DNA from: Agarivorans sp. TSD2052 | GTDB lineage: Bacteria > Pseudomonadota > Gammaproteobacteria > Enterobacterales > Celerinatantimonadaceae | DNA: 64,000 bases | Assembly (NCBI RefSeq): GCF_023238625.1 | Contig: NZ_CP096670.1 | Coordinates: 3,793,501 to 3,857,500, forward strand | Reading direction: 5' to 3' | In this document: in pieces, positions 50,945-59,836 of the stretch | How the letters are laid out: each line of letters opens with the position of its first letter | Numbering within the stretch: position 1 is the first letter of the stretch | Program-made: the position numbers and the translations under genes | The notes under the pieces: generated by a model | Databases searched by the model: none | Seen by the model: only the letters and a program-made list of their open reading frames with translations | What the model was told of the DNA's origin: nothing

Positions 50945-52837
50945 CTAGATCGGCTCTGGCTTACTAAACCAAAAACCTTGACCACAGTGAACCCCCAATC
51001 GTTGTAATACTCGCCACTCTTCGTTGCGTTCTACACCAACAGCAATCACTTGTACCCGGTCTGCACAACTGGCAATCAACGAGCTTACCGCCAGCTGATT
51101 AACTTGGCGGACTTGAATATCTCTGACCAAACTAGCATGCAATTTTACATATTCAAGTGTTAGTTCACTGATGTATTGAGTGCTAACTACGTGTTGACCT
51201 GCGCGCTCAACGGCGATCTTGATGCCTTTTTTATTGAGCGCCTTTAAACGCAATAACTCGGTATCATTTAATTTGGAGAGCTGAGTTTCGGGAAACTCTA
51301 ATATCAGTTTTTGGCATTCTTTATAGGGCGTAGAAAACACCCATTGCAATAGCTCGCGCATAACTGACTGCTTGATCACGGTGGCGATATTCAAATTAAT
51401 ACTGATAGGGGTTCGCGAATACTTGGCATATTTCATGGCAAAGTTTAATCCGTGCTGATCAAAGGCCACCTGCAAACCGCTTTTCTCGGCCCACGGTAAA
51501 AATACCCCTGCGTTGATAACCTCCCCTTGGTAGTCGGTAATCCGCGCCAGCAGTTCGTTATAACAAACCCCGCCATGTTCGTCATACACTGATTGCTGAT
51601 AGTAATGAATACCGTCATTGCTTATGACATGCTGCAATAATGTTCGCCAGCGCACCGACCCCTTGCCGGTTTGTGAAGAACTCAGATCTCTGGCCACTAA
51701 AAACCAACCATTGTGCCGCTGCATTTGCGCCACTCGTAGTGCATCTTCAGCTTGCTCGATCACTAATTGTGCATTATCGCCATACTCATAACCTGCAATA
51801 CCGATATAGAAGAAGTCATCTGCATCAGCCACCTCAGGCAAAGAGATGCGCTCTAGCTGTTTTAAAATACCTGCAGCAGCCTCTTCAGCTTCATTCAAAG
51901 TAGATAAGGGCATTAACAAAGCAAAGGCATCGCCACTGTAACGCGCCAAATTCACGTCAATATTTCGCTGAGTATATTGCTTTAAGGTTTGCGCACATTG
52001 CTGCAATATGGTGTCACCTTCATTACGCGCATATTGATAATTCACATCATCCATACCGCGCAAATAAATCAACATTACCGCGCCAGTATGCGCATCTGCA
52101 TCACCAATTTCGGCTTCCAACTGGTTATAAAAATGGGTCCGATTAGAGAGCTGCGTGAGTTCATCTACAAAGGCATTATTGCGAATAATACAATCAAATC
52201 GACTACGCTCTTGGCGTGCTTCGATAAGCTCATTGATTAACTGGCAGATGGCCTTGCTCGCTGCATTTGGCCATTCTTTGGGGTGGCCGTCTTTAACATC
52301 TCGCAGCCGTCCAGCTAACACTTGATTACCTCTTGATTGCAGTAATTCTGCACCATACATACTGCTCTTTAGCCAGCGAAAAACGGCTATCAAGCCGAAT
52401 GCCACTATCAGCAATCCGCCCACAATGCCTAACATGGCTTCTGGCTCGTAGCTAAGCTGCTTAAAAGGACGTTCAACCCAAATCTGAATGGTAAAATCGG
52501 CATGGGCTTTCAGTGGGTAACGATAAGCCACTAGACTATTTGTTCCACCGCTGTAATTAAGCTCACGAAAAGTGTATAAAACCCCTCCTCGGTTTGAAAC
52601 TTCTAACACTTGAATATTATGCGCCCGCAACCAATTAGGTAACCACTGGGCAAACTCAGGGGTGTCTGGCTGCACACTCAATTGGCCATCAATAACATCA
52701 ACCACTGAACGTAACTGGTGTTGTTGTTGATTGAAGGCTAACTGCCTAAAGGTTAAGGCACCACCCAGAAGCACCAGTAACACTGCACCTACAACACAGC
52801 TGATGGTGAAAATAATAATTCTATTCGAAAACTTCAT
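50945..52837 (-). CDS. csrD: CsrD (MshH), degenerate GGDEF-EAL RNase E specificity factor
   Basis: In E. coli CsrD targets CsrB/CsrC sRNAs for RNase E without c-di-GMP activity. 630 residues: two membrane helices (about 8-30 and 133-155) flank a periplasmic segment, then GGDEF-like (about 215-375) and EAL-like (about 390-630) domains. Both are degenerate: RYSGDAF replaces GGDEF, NELL replaces EAL, and ERAGQH stands where active enzymes have DDFGTG. It lies upstream of mshI, where V. cholerae carries mshH. Confidence 0.92.
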   Translation of the reverse strand: MKFSNRIIIFTISCVVGAVLLVLLGGALTFRQLAFNQQQHQLRSVVDVIDGQLSVQPDTPEFAQWLPNWLRAHNIQVLEVSNRGGVLYTFRELNYSGGTNSLVAYRYPLKAHADFTIQIWVERPFKQLSYEPEAMLGIVGGLLIVAFGLIAVFRWLKSSMYGAELLQSRGNQVLAGRLRDVKDGHPKEWPNAASKAICQLINELIEARQERSRFDCIIRNNAFVDELTQLSNRTHFYNQLEAEIGDADAHTGAVMLIYLRGMDDVNYQYARNEGDTILQQCAQTLKQYTQRNIDVNLARYSGDAFALLMPLSTLNEAEEAAAGILKQLERISLPEVADADDFFYIGIAGYEYGDNAQLVIEQAEDALRVAQMQRHNGWFLVARDLSSSQTGKGSVRWRTLLQHVISNDGIHYYQQSVYDEHGGVCYNELLARITDYQGEVINAGVFLPWAEKSGLQVAFDQHGLNFAMKYAKYSRTPISINLNIATVIKQSVMRELLQWVFSTPYKECQKLILEFPETQLSKLNDTELLRLKALNKKGIKIAVERAGQHVVSTQYISELTLEYVKLHASLVRDIQVRQVNQLAVSSLIASCADRVQVIAVGVERNEEWRVLQRLGVHCGQGFWFSKPEPI

Positions 52838-52937
52838 GCGTGGTGTTCCTCACCGTTCAAACTCTGTCGGCTTATCATCCTGTAGCTCGACCTAGGTTTG
52901 AGTATATCAGTTAATCCCAATAAGCTTGGCTGTAAAA

Positions 52938-52966
52938 CAAAAAAGACCAGCCTAGGCTGGTCTTTA
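52938..52966 (-). terminator. Terminator after ilvIH
   Basis: A perfect 24-base palindrome at 52942-52965 (AAAGACCAGCCTAGGCTGGTCTTT) lies 18 bases after the ilvH stop and ends, on the minus strand, in a run of six T. Because both arms carry A/T runs it could work weakly in the other direction too. Confidence 0.92.
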
Positions 52967-52983
52967 ACTCACGATAAGAAAGT

Positions 52984-53478
52984 TTAAGGGCGAAGCATAC
53001 GCTCACCGCGGCTCATGCCACATACGCCACTTCTTACCACTTCCAAAATCTCAGTAGACTGAGCGAGAGTTTTCACACAAGCATCCAACTTAGCGCTATC
53101 ACCGCTCAGCTGCATTATATACATGCTAGGGGTAACATCGACGATTTGACCACGGAAAATGTCACAAGTTCGCATGACTTCTTCACGAACACCGCCAGCC
53201 GCGCGTACTTTAACCAGCATAATTTCGCGTTCAACGTGCTCTGCTTCGGTTAGCTCGGAAACCTTAAGTACATCAACCAGCTTATTTAATTGCTTGGTAA
53301 TTTGTTCAATGGTGTTTTCGTCACCAAAAGTACAAATACTCATACGTGATAAGGTGGGATCTTCAGTGGTCGAAACCGTTAAAGAATCGATGTTGAAACC
53401 ACGCTGAGAGAACAAGCCCGTCACACGAGATAGCGCGCCGGCTTCATTTTCTAATAAAACTGAAATAATTCGGCGCAT
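52984..53478 (-). CDS. ilvH: Acetolactate synthase III small (regulatory) subunit
   Basis: Valine-sensing regulatory subunit of acetohydroxyacid synthase III. 164 residues. The N-terminal ACT domain is clear (RRIISVLLENEAGALSRVTG, with N11 and A13/G14 region that contacts valine), followed by the C-terminal ACT-like domain. The ATG overlaps the ilvI stop by one base. Confidence 0.96.
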   Translation of the reverse strand: MRRIISVLLENEAGALSRVTGLFSQRGFNIDSLTVSTTEDPTLSRMSICTFGDENTIEQITKQLNKLVDVLKVSELTEAEHVEREIMLVKVRAAGGVREEVMRTCDIFRGQIVDVTPSMYIMQLSGDSAKLDACVKTLAQSTEILEVVRSGVCGMSRGERMLRP

Positions 53479-55196
53479 TAAGTTCTCTCCGTTTTACTTA
53501 GCCACATATCTTTCATCGCTTCGGTTTTAATTTGCATCGGATAAACGTGCTCTTCTGGGTCAACCATGATGTCCATGAACACCACTCGGTCTTTCATCGA
53601 GAAAGCTTTTTCCATCGCCGCATCTAACTCATCAGGATGATTAACCTGCATCCCAACGTGGCCGTAGGCTTCCGCTAATTTAACGAAGTCTGGAACCGAA
53701 TCCATATAAGAATGAGATTGACGCCCATCGTAGAACATTTTTTGCCACTGCTTAACCATCCCTAATGAACGGTTGTTTAGCGATACAATCACCACTGGTA
53801 CGTTATATTGCAAACAAGTAGATAGCTCTTGAATATTCATCTGAATGGAACCATCGCCGGTCACACACGCTACGGTTGCATCAGGAAATGCAAACTTAAC
53901 CCCCATGGCAGCAGGAAAACCAAAGCCCATTGTGCCTAAACCACCAGAGTTGATCCAACGACGCGGCTTGTCAAAAGGATAATATAAGGCGGCAAACATT
54001 TGATGCTGCCCCACATCCGAGGTGACATAAGCATCGCCCTTAGTCACGCGATACATCGACTCAATCACTTGCTGAGGCTTAATAACCGTGTCACTTTTGG
54101 CATAGTTTAAACACTTACGGCTGCGCCATTGGTCAACTTGTGCCCACCAATCTTTCAAGCTATCGGCATCATTTTTTGCACCGGTTTCTTCGATACACTC
54201 AAGCATTTGGTCAATCACAGCATCTACGGATCCAACAATGGGAATATCAGCACGAACCGTTTTTGAGATAGACGTTGGGTCAATATCAATATGCAGAATG
54301 GTCGCATTCGGGCAGAACTTGGCCACGTTGTTAGTCACACGATCATCAAAGCGCGCACCAACAGCAAAAATCACATCGGCATTGTGCATCGACATGTTTG
54401 CTTCATAGGTACCGTGCATTCCTAACATACCCACAAACCGCGGATCGGTTGAGGAAAATGCACCTAAACCCATTAAGGTTGAGGTAACAGGCATATTGAA
54501 TAAGTCGACCAACTGACTAATTTGTTCACCGGCTTCGGCCATAATGGCACCACCGCCGACATAGAGAACAGGCCTTTCGGCTTCAGCTAAAGCTTTAACG
54601 GCTTTTTTAATCTGTCCTTTGTGACCCGTTAACGTAGGATTGTAAGATCGCATGCTAACGGATTTAGGGTATTCATAAGGAAATTTTAATAAGGGGTTTT
54701 GAACATCTTTGGGTAAATCAATCACCACCGGACCTGGTCGCCCAGTGGCCGCGATGTAATAGGCTTTTTTGATAGCAGCAGGGATATCTTCAGCTTTCTT
54801 AACTAAGAAGCTATGTTTAACCACTGGACGTGAAACGCCAATCATGTCTGTTTCTTGGAAGGCATCTTGACCAATTAGGCTAGTTGGTACTTGACCAGAC
54901 AATATCACCAAAGGCACAGAATCCATGTAGGCTGTAGCAATGCCAGTAATCGTATTTGTTGCACCGGGACCAGAGGTCACCAATACCGTACCTACTTCAC
55001 CAGTTGCGCGTGCATAACCGTCGGCCATATGCACAGCAGCCTGCTCGTGCCTAACCAAAACATGCTCAATATCACTACTATCAAATAGCGCATCATAAAC
55101 ATCTAATACTGAGCCGCCAGGGTAACCAAATATGTGTTTAATACCCTGATCTTGCAAACAGCGGACGACCATTTCGGCGCCGGATAACTTCTCCAT
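53478..55196 (-). CDS. ilvI: Acetolactate synthase III large (catalytic) subunit
   Basis: ThDP enzyme making acetolactate or acetohydroxybutyrate for Val, Leu and Ile. 572 residues. The catalytic Glu lies in [17 protein letters not shown]; the FAD/central region follows, and the ThDP motif begins GDGSIQMN. The start is ATG 55196, 7 bases after GGAGG; a TTG two codons upstream is too close to that site. The 281 bases upstream (55197-55477) hold no leader peptide rich in branched-chain codons that I could find. Confidence 0.96.
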   Translation of the reverse strand: MEKLSGAEMVVRCLQDQGIKHIFGYPGGSVLDVYDALFDSSDIEHVLVRHEQAAVHMADGYARATGEVGTVLVTSGPGATNTITGIATAYMDSVPLVILSGQVPTSLIGQDAFQETDMIGVSRPVVKHSFLVKKAEDIPAAIKKAYYIAATGRPGPVVIDLPKDVQNPLLKFPYEYPKSVSMRSYNPTLTGHKGQIKKAVKALAEAERPVLYVGGGAIMAEAGEQISQLVDLFNMPVTSTLMGLGAFSSTDPRFVGMLGMHGTYEANMSMHNADVIFAVGARFDDRVTNNVAKFCPNATILHIDIDPTSISKTVRADIPIVGSVDAVIDQMLECIEETGAKNDADSLKDWWAQVDQWRSRKCLNYAKSDTVIKPQQVIESMYRVTKGDAYVTSDVGQHQMFAALYYPFDKPRRWINSGGLGTMGFGFPAAMGVKFAFPDATVACVTGDGSIQMNIQELSTCLQYNVPVVIVSLNNRSLGMVKQWQKMFYDGRQSHSYMDSVPDFVKLAEAYGHVGMQVNHPDELDAAMEKAFSMKDRVVFMDIMVDPEEHVYPMQIKTEAMKDMWLSKTERT

Positions 55197-55200
55197 GTTC

Positions 55201-55214
55201 AAGCCTCCAGGCTT
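55201..55214 (-). promoter_or_regulatory. Small hairpin over the ilvI ribosome-binding site
   Basis: AAGCC and GGCTT (minus strand) form a 5-bp stem with a TGGA loop that encloses the GGAGG ribosome-binding site of ilvI (55204-55208). It is weak, but directly overlaps the initiation signal. Confidence 0.3.
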
Positions 55215-55414
55215 TATTTATTTTAATTGTGGGGAAAATTCATTGTGTTGCGGGAAATGGGACTAAAAAATCCTGTCTTCCAAGATTAGCACTTTAACGT
55301 TTCTTGCCCCCCAGCGTCTATGCTTTTGTCGCGCCTTTCTAAGCTTTTTAGCAGCAAATCATATAAACAAGTCACACAAAAGCCGGCGAAATTAAGAACA
55401 ATAAGTCGACAATT

Positions 55415-55456
55415 AAACAAAGAGCCAGATAGTTACAAAGTAACCCACTGGCTCTT
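55415..55456 (-). terminator. Terminator of the PAP2-glycosyltransferase-small protein operon
   Basis: AAGAGCCAG (55448-55456 on the minus strand) pairs with CTGGCTCTT (55420-55428); the loop contains a second stem GTTAC/GTAAC. A TGTTT tail follows. It lies about 20 bases after the small gene's stop and before the ilvI upstream region. Confidence 0.7.
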
Positions 55457-55477
55457 ACTTGTATTTCGTTCAAAAAG

Positions 55478-55633
55478 TTACTTTATGGCGTCATGTTCTT
55501 CGGTCAACCAAATTTGCTGTTCTGGGTCTGAATCTTCACTTACCGAAATGCTTACCCCCATATCGTACAGTTCCTGCAGGGTGACATTGTTCGCAAGCTC
55601 CATCACTTCCCCATCTTCATTTGTAAATCGCAT
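55478..55633 (-). CDS. Unrecognised 51-residue acidic protein
   Basis: Short reading frame of 51 codons plus TAA. The start ATG at 55633 has an exceptionally strong ribosome-binding site (GGGAGGAGGAG, 3-13 bases upstream) and lies 20 bases after the glycosyltransferase stop; a terminator follows the stop. The product starts MRFTNEDGEVMEL and is strongly acidic (about 13 Asp/Glu against 2 Lys/Arg), with a central LQELYDMG helix and SVSEDSDPEQQ linker. No signal peptide or membrane segment. I do not recognise the family and assign no function. Confidence 0.75.
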   Translation of the reverse strand: MRFTNEDGEVMELANNVTLQELYDMGVSISVSEDSDPEQQIWLTEEHDAIK

Positions 55634-55653
55634 GTCTCCTCCTCCCTAATAGG

Positions 55654-56760
55654 CTAGCCAGACACTTTAATTCTAGTCCATGAATTCCTGCTTGTTGATT
55701 TATCAGCGTCTATATTTGCCATTAGTAATTGGCTTGCTGCGGGGTAACTCACTTGTTGCCACATTGCCTTGGCCATCACTAACAAATCTTGCCATTCACC
55801 AGATTGAATGCACAAGGCCAGTTCAGCGGCAACATCAGGGTATTTAACCGCTTCACTCTGCTCTAGCTGTAACCACGAATCTAATAAATAGGGCTCTAGG
55901 CTTTCCGCCACTTGGGCCAAGCCAAGGCTGTGTAAAGTATAGGCATTGGTCACTTGTTCAAATTGACCGAGTAAGGGTTTCACCAGTACTTTTTTGCCAG
56001 CAGCCATAGCTTCCGACGGTAACTCAAATCCGGCATTACAGAACACCCCCGCACATTGACTTAGCGCGCTTAAAAAGCCTTTTCGATCAATCGGCCGCAA
56101 TTGAACATTTTGATCCTGACTTGGCTGAGTGATAGCAGGATGAAAGCAGACAAACTGATAACCGGTAAATCGACGTAATAGCGGTAATACTTGATCCAAG
56201 GTCTCAAAGGGTAAATACACTAAGATACTGCCGTTATTGCTGATGTTTTCTAAGCGCTCAACCAATGGCGGGATAATTGCCTGTTGAAAATCACACCAAT
56301 GTACGCCCAGATTATGTTTACAAGGTGAAAAATAACGCACTAACAGTTTGCTCCAAACGCCCATTTCTTTGGTGGGTATGTCATGCAAAAATGCCGCTTG
56401 GTGCGAAATAGAGAGACTGGGTAGCCCCTGCAATTTTGCAGCCCATGCACTCACTGGCTCAAAGTCATTAATCAGCAAGTCATATTGGGAGAGGTCCAAG
56501 CTGGTTACGTCATGAGCAAAACGAACCAGCGCCAAATGCCGAAAGGTCGCCCACTTATCTACTTTGCCGTGGCGGTGATAAAAACTAATCCCCTTTACAC
56601 TTTGATACTCACCAAACTCAGCCACCTCTGGTTGCTTTCCCACTCGGCCCGACATTAATACGTCGACCTCAATTCCCTGCTTTTTCAATGCAGAACAAAG
56701 CAAACGTGCCCGAGTAATATGGCCATTACCCGTCCCTTGAACACCATAAAGAATCCGCAT
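55654..56760 (-). CDS. MJ1255/VC2487-family glycosyltransferase
   Basis: GT-B fold transferase of the MurG/UGT type. 368 residues with the ATG at 56760 (MRILYGVQGTGNGHITRAR); a GTG three codons upstream lacks room for its ribosome-binding site. The N-terminal G-T-G-N-G-H-x-T-R glycine loop and the C-terminal nucleotide-sugar region GVFCNAGFELPSEAMAAGKK are clear. The family is named after an archaeal and a V. cholerae member; donor and acceptor are unknown. It is 12 bases downstream of a PAP2 phosphatase gene, suggesting a lipid-linked substrate. Confidence 0.85.
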   Translation of the reverse strand: MRILYGVQGTGNGHITRARLLCSALKKQGIEVDVLMSGRVGKQPEVAEFGEYQSVKGISFYHRHGKVDKWATFRHLALVRFAHDVTSLDLSQYDLLINDFEPVSAWAAKLQGLPSLSISHQAAFLHDIPTKEMGVWSKLLVRYFSPCKHNLGVHWCDFQQAIIPPLVERLENISNNGSILVYLPFETLDQVLPLLRRFTGYQFVCFHPAITQPSQDQNVQLRPIDRKGFLSALSQCAGVFCNAGFELPSEAMAAGKKVLVKPLLGQFEQVTNAYTLHSLGLAQVAESLEPYLLDSWLQLEQSEAVKYPDVAAELALCIQSGEWQDLLVMAKAMWQQVSYPAASQLLMANIDADKSTSRNSWTRIKVSG

Positions 56761-56772
56761 TATCGTCACTTC

Positions 56773-57261
56773 CTAAATTAAACTATAAACAATGACTAGA
56801 CCTAGACACGCCCCAGCAATGACGTCGCTGACAAAATGCACTCCCAACAACACCCTAGAGAACGCAATTAAGCCAGCCCAGCAAAAGGCCAACATAGCCC
56901 AAGAAGGGAACACCTCAGCTACGCACGCAGCCATAACAAAAGCCCCAGCACTGTGTCCAGAGGGAAAACTGAAACGATCTGAGGGACAAATAAATACCGG
57001 AAGTGATTGCGGGCGGTCACGGCGAAAAATTTGCTTTAGCAATAAATAAGCCAGTAACTCTAAAGCAAAAGCAGGTAGCGCTAGGCTTAAAAAAGGGGCG
57101 GCAAAAGGGCTAAAAGCAATCGCCCCGCCCAAAAGTGCATAGTAATAACCATCTCCTGAATGAGAAACTACCTTAGCCATACTCGCAATCTGTCGATTGA
57201 AACGATGCCCCAAACATGTGGCTGATATGGCGTAATCCCACCGGTTTAGTCGCTGTAACAT
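56773..57261 (-). CDS. PAP2-family membrane phosphatase
   Basis: Integral membrane phosphatase for lipid phosphates or pyrophosphates. 162 residues. All three PAP2 motifs are intact: KQIFRRDRP (K-x6-R-P), FPSGHSA and SRVLLGVHFVSD (S-R-x5-H-x3-D). About five membrane helices. Candidate substrates are undecaprenyl pyrophosphate, phosphatidate or phosphatidylglycerophosphate; sequence alone does not decide. First gene of a probable three-gene operon with the glycosyltransferase and small acidic protein. Confidence 0.85.
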   Translation of the reverse strand: MLQRLNRWDYAISATCLGHRFNRQIASMAKVVSHSGDGYYYALLGGAIAFSPFAAPFLSLALPAFALELLAYLLLKQIFRRDRPQSLPVFICPSDRFSFPSGHSAGAFVMAACVAEVFPSWAMLAFCWAGLIAFSRVLLGVHFVSDVIAGACLGLVIVYSLI

Positions 57262-57403
57262 ACAACTCTCCTTCTCAGTGCCTTCGCTAAGATTGGATAA
57301 GTTGCTTTACCGGGAAATGAAAGAAAATTGACAAAACGATGACACAGAAGGCTTAGCTTGCGATCAGTTTGAGATAAACCGATAGATACGCGGCCCCTTA
57401 GAC

Positions 57404-58054
57404 TTAACTAAATAGCGTCTCCTTTTCAAAAACCTGCTGCCGTTCAACCGTGGAACTATTGGCTTTGCTTATCATTAATTGCGCAAGATCTTCTGCCCGA
57501 ATACCTCTCCAAGCCTTCAGTGGTGAATAAGTAAAACCAAATAAGGGCTGCATGGCTGCTACCACCTGCTCAGAAAACCGCGGGCTTGAACGCTCTCCCA
57601 GCAGAGGGCCGGGGCGAAAAATCATTAAGCGCTCGAATTGTAAACTCGCGAGTTGTTGCTCAAGCTCACCTTTCAAGCGTAGGTAATAAGCAGAAGAATT
57701 TGCATTAGCCATTAGTGACGAGATAACTAAACAGTCTTGCACCTGATGTTGCTTGGCGATTGTGGCTAACTGTATAGGCAGATCCAAGTCAATTTGCCGC
57801 ATCACTTGTTTGCTGCCTGCTTGTTTGAGGGTTGTACCTAAACAGATAAACAAACTATGACCTTGTAGCAGATACTGCCAATCTTCAATGTGGTCAAAAT
57901 CTACCAAATGTTCTTCCAGCGCTTCAGCTTTTATATCTAGACCACGGCGGGCAACCACCACTACCTTTCCCCAACGAGTATCATCAAGTAACTGTCGCAC
58001 CAACTCGCGTCCAACTAGGCCTGTAGCACCCACTACTATTGCTGTTTTCTTCAC
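57404..58054 (-). CDS. NAD(P)-binding Rossmann protein, epimerase/TIP30-like
   Basis: Short-chain, extended-type Rossmann oxidoreductase of unknown substrate. 216 residues. Nucleotide-binding GATGLVGREL near the N-terminus, then CLGTTLKQAGSKQ, VISSLMANANSSAYYLRLKGE (Y-x3-K, here cited in order as SSL, YYLRLK) and FRPGPLLGER. This arrangement is typical of atypical SDRs related to HTATIP2. The start is GTG 58054, with AGGAG 8 bases upstream. It is divergent from leuA and separated from the PAP2 gene by 142 bases. Confidence 0.8.
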   Translation of the reverse strand: MKKTAIVVGATGLVGRELVRQLLDDTRWGKVVVVARRGLDIKAEALEEHLVDFDHIEDWQYLLQGHSLFICLGTTLKQAGSKQVMRQIDLDLPIQLATIAKQHQVQDCLVISSLMANANSSAYYLRLKGELEQQLASLQFERLMIFRPGPLLGERSSPRFSEQVVAAMQPLFGFTYSPLKAWRGIRAEDLAQLMISKANSSTVERQQVFEKETLFS

Positions 58055-58237
58055 GCCTAACACTCCTATTAATTTATCGCGTAAGTGGCTAGCTCAATTT
58101 ACGCTTAACCAGTAAGATGTGAGCTTGCTAAAATAGCCACAAACGTGTGCACTTTAAATATGTCGTACTAATCATAAACCTAATCGACTACGCATGCTGT
58201 TAGGCAAACACAGATAACAATAGACAAGGATTAATTA

Positions 58238-59812
58238 ATGTCTGATCTAGTCAAAATTTTTGATACAACCTTACGTGATGGCGAACAAGCACTAGCAGCC
58301 AGTTTAACCGTGAAAGAAAAGCTGCAAATAGCCTTTGCCCTGGAACGTTTAGGTGTAGACATTATGGAAGTTGGCTTTCCTATCTCTTCGCCCGGCGATT
58401 TTGATTCGGTGCAAACCATTGCTCGGGAAATCAAAAATTCAACGGTATGTGCACTATCTCGCGCCCTGCCTAAAGACATTGATGTGGCAGCCGAAGCACT
58501 AAAAGTCGCTGAAGCCTTCCGTATTCACACCTTTATATCCACCTCTACTGTGCATGTAGAAAGTAAACTTAAACGTAGTTTTGACGACGTATTAGATATG
58601 GCGGTAAAAGCGGTAAAACATGCCCGTAACTACACTAACGATGTAGAATTTTCTTGTGAGGATGCAGGCCGTACTCCTATTGATAACCTATGCCGCATGG
58701 TTGAAGCCGCTATCAAAGCAGGGGCAACTACCGTTAATATTCCCGATACCGTAGGCTACACGGTACCTAGCGAGTTTGGTGGCATCATTACTCAACTATT
58801 CAACCGCGTACCCAACATTGACCAAGCCATTATCTCAGTGCACTGCCATGATGATTTAGGCTTGTCGGTGGCCAACTCTATCGCAGCGGTACAGCAAGGC
58901 GCGCGGCAAATTGAATGTACCTTAAACGGTATTGGAGAACGCGCGGGTAATTGTTCACTGGAAGAAGTGGCGATGATCATCAACACACGAAAAGATCAAC
59001 TAGGCGGCTTAACCACCAATATTAAATCACAAGAGATTTACCGTGCTAGCCAATTAGTTAGCCACCTATGCAATATGCCTGTGCAGGCGAACAAAGCCAT
59101 TGTTGGCAGCAACGCGTTTTCTCATTCCTCTGGTATTCACCAAGATGGCATGCTGAAAAACGAAAACACCTATGAAATCATGACCCCAGAAAGCATAGGT
59201 TTAAATAAAAACAGCTTAAACCTTACCTCACGTTCGGGCCGCCATGTGATTAAACATCGCATGGCTGAATTAGGTTACAGCGAAAATGATTACGACTTAA
59301 ATGAACTATACGACAGCTTCTTAGAGTTGGCAGACCGTAAAGGCCAAGTATTTGATTATGACTTAGAAGCATTGGTATTTTTCAACAATCTACAAGATGA
59401 ATCAGAGCATTACCGTTTGGAGTATTTAAGTGCCCAAAGTGGCTCGGATGTGGTCTCTACTGCTACAGTTAAACTCATTGCTGGAGAGGAGACTATTCTT
59501 GAAGCCTCCACCGGTAACGGCCCTATTGATGCGGCTTATCGCTGTTTAAGAAAAATAACGGGCTATGATATCAAGATTGATGATTACACCATTGAAGCCG
59601 CTGGCGGTGGGACCAGCGCCGCGCAAAAATCAGATATTAAAGACGCTTTAGGTAAAGCAGACATTGTTGCTAACTACCAAGGGCGTAAATATCACGGTAT
59701 GGGTCTAGCCACCGACATTGTTGAAGCGTCCGCCAAGGCCTTCGTTCATGTGTTAAATCATATCCATCGTGCCGAGCAGATCGCTAAACAAAAGCAATCA
59801 AAACTTAGCTAA
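58238..59812 (+). CDS. leuA: 2-isopropylmalate synthase
   Basis: First committed step of leucine synthesis: condensation of acetyl-CoA with 2-ketoisovalerate. 524 residues (E. coli 523). N-terminal TIM barrel with DTTLRDGEQ and metal-binding HCHDDLG; C-terminal leucine-sensing domain (about 390-510, ending in [19 protein letters not shown], cited as separate pieces). Unlike the enteric leuABCD operon, the next gene is a transglutaminase-like protein, not leuB. The 180 bases upstream show no leucine-rich leader peptide or attenuator. Confidence 0.96.
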   Translation: MSDLVKIFDTTLRDGEQALAASLTVKEKLQIAFALERLGVDIMEVGFPISSPGDFDSVQTIAREIKNSTVCALSRALPKDIDVAAEALKVAEAFRIHTFISTSTVHVESKLKRSFDDVLDMAVKAVKHARNYTNDVEFSCEDAGRTPIDNLCRMVEAAIKAGATTVNIPDTVGYTVPSEFGGIITQLFNRVPNIDQAIISVHCHDDLGLSVANSIAAVQQGARQIECTLNGIGERAGNCSLEEVAMIINTRKDQLGGLTTNIKSQEIYRASQLVSHLCNMPVQANKAIVGSNAFSHSSGIHQDGMLKNENTYEIMTPESIGLNKNSLNLTSRSGRHVIKHRMAELGYSENDYDLNELYDSFLELADRKGQVFDYDLEALVFFNNLQDESEHYRLEYLSAQSGSDVVSTATVKLIAGEETILEASTGNGPIDAAYRCLRKITGYDIKIDDYTIEAAGGGTSAAQKSDIKDALGKADIVANYQGRKYHGMGLATDIVEASAKAFVHVLNHIHRAEQIAKQKQSKLS

Positions 59813-59836
59813 TTGCCAATAAAAGACCGGAGGTAA

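Noticed and set aside
55320..55649. Plus-strand frame of 109 codons between ilvI and the glycosyltransferase
   Set aside because: Runs antisense across a terminator and the better-supported 51-residue minus-strand gene.
58064..58237. Leucine leader peptide and attenuator before leuA
   Set aside because: No short frame rich in Leu codons and no terminator-like hairpin with a T run were found.
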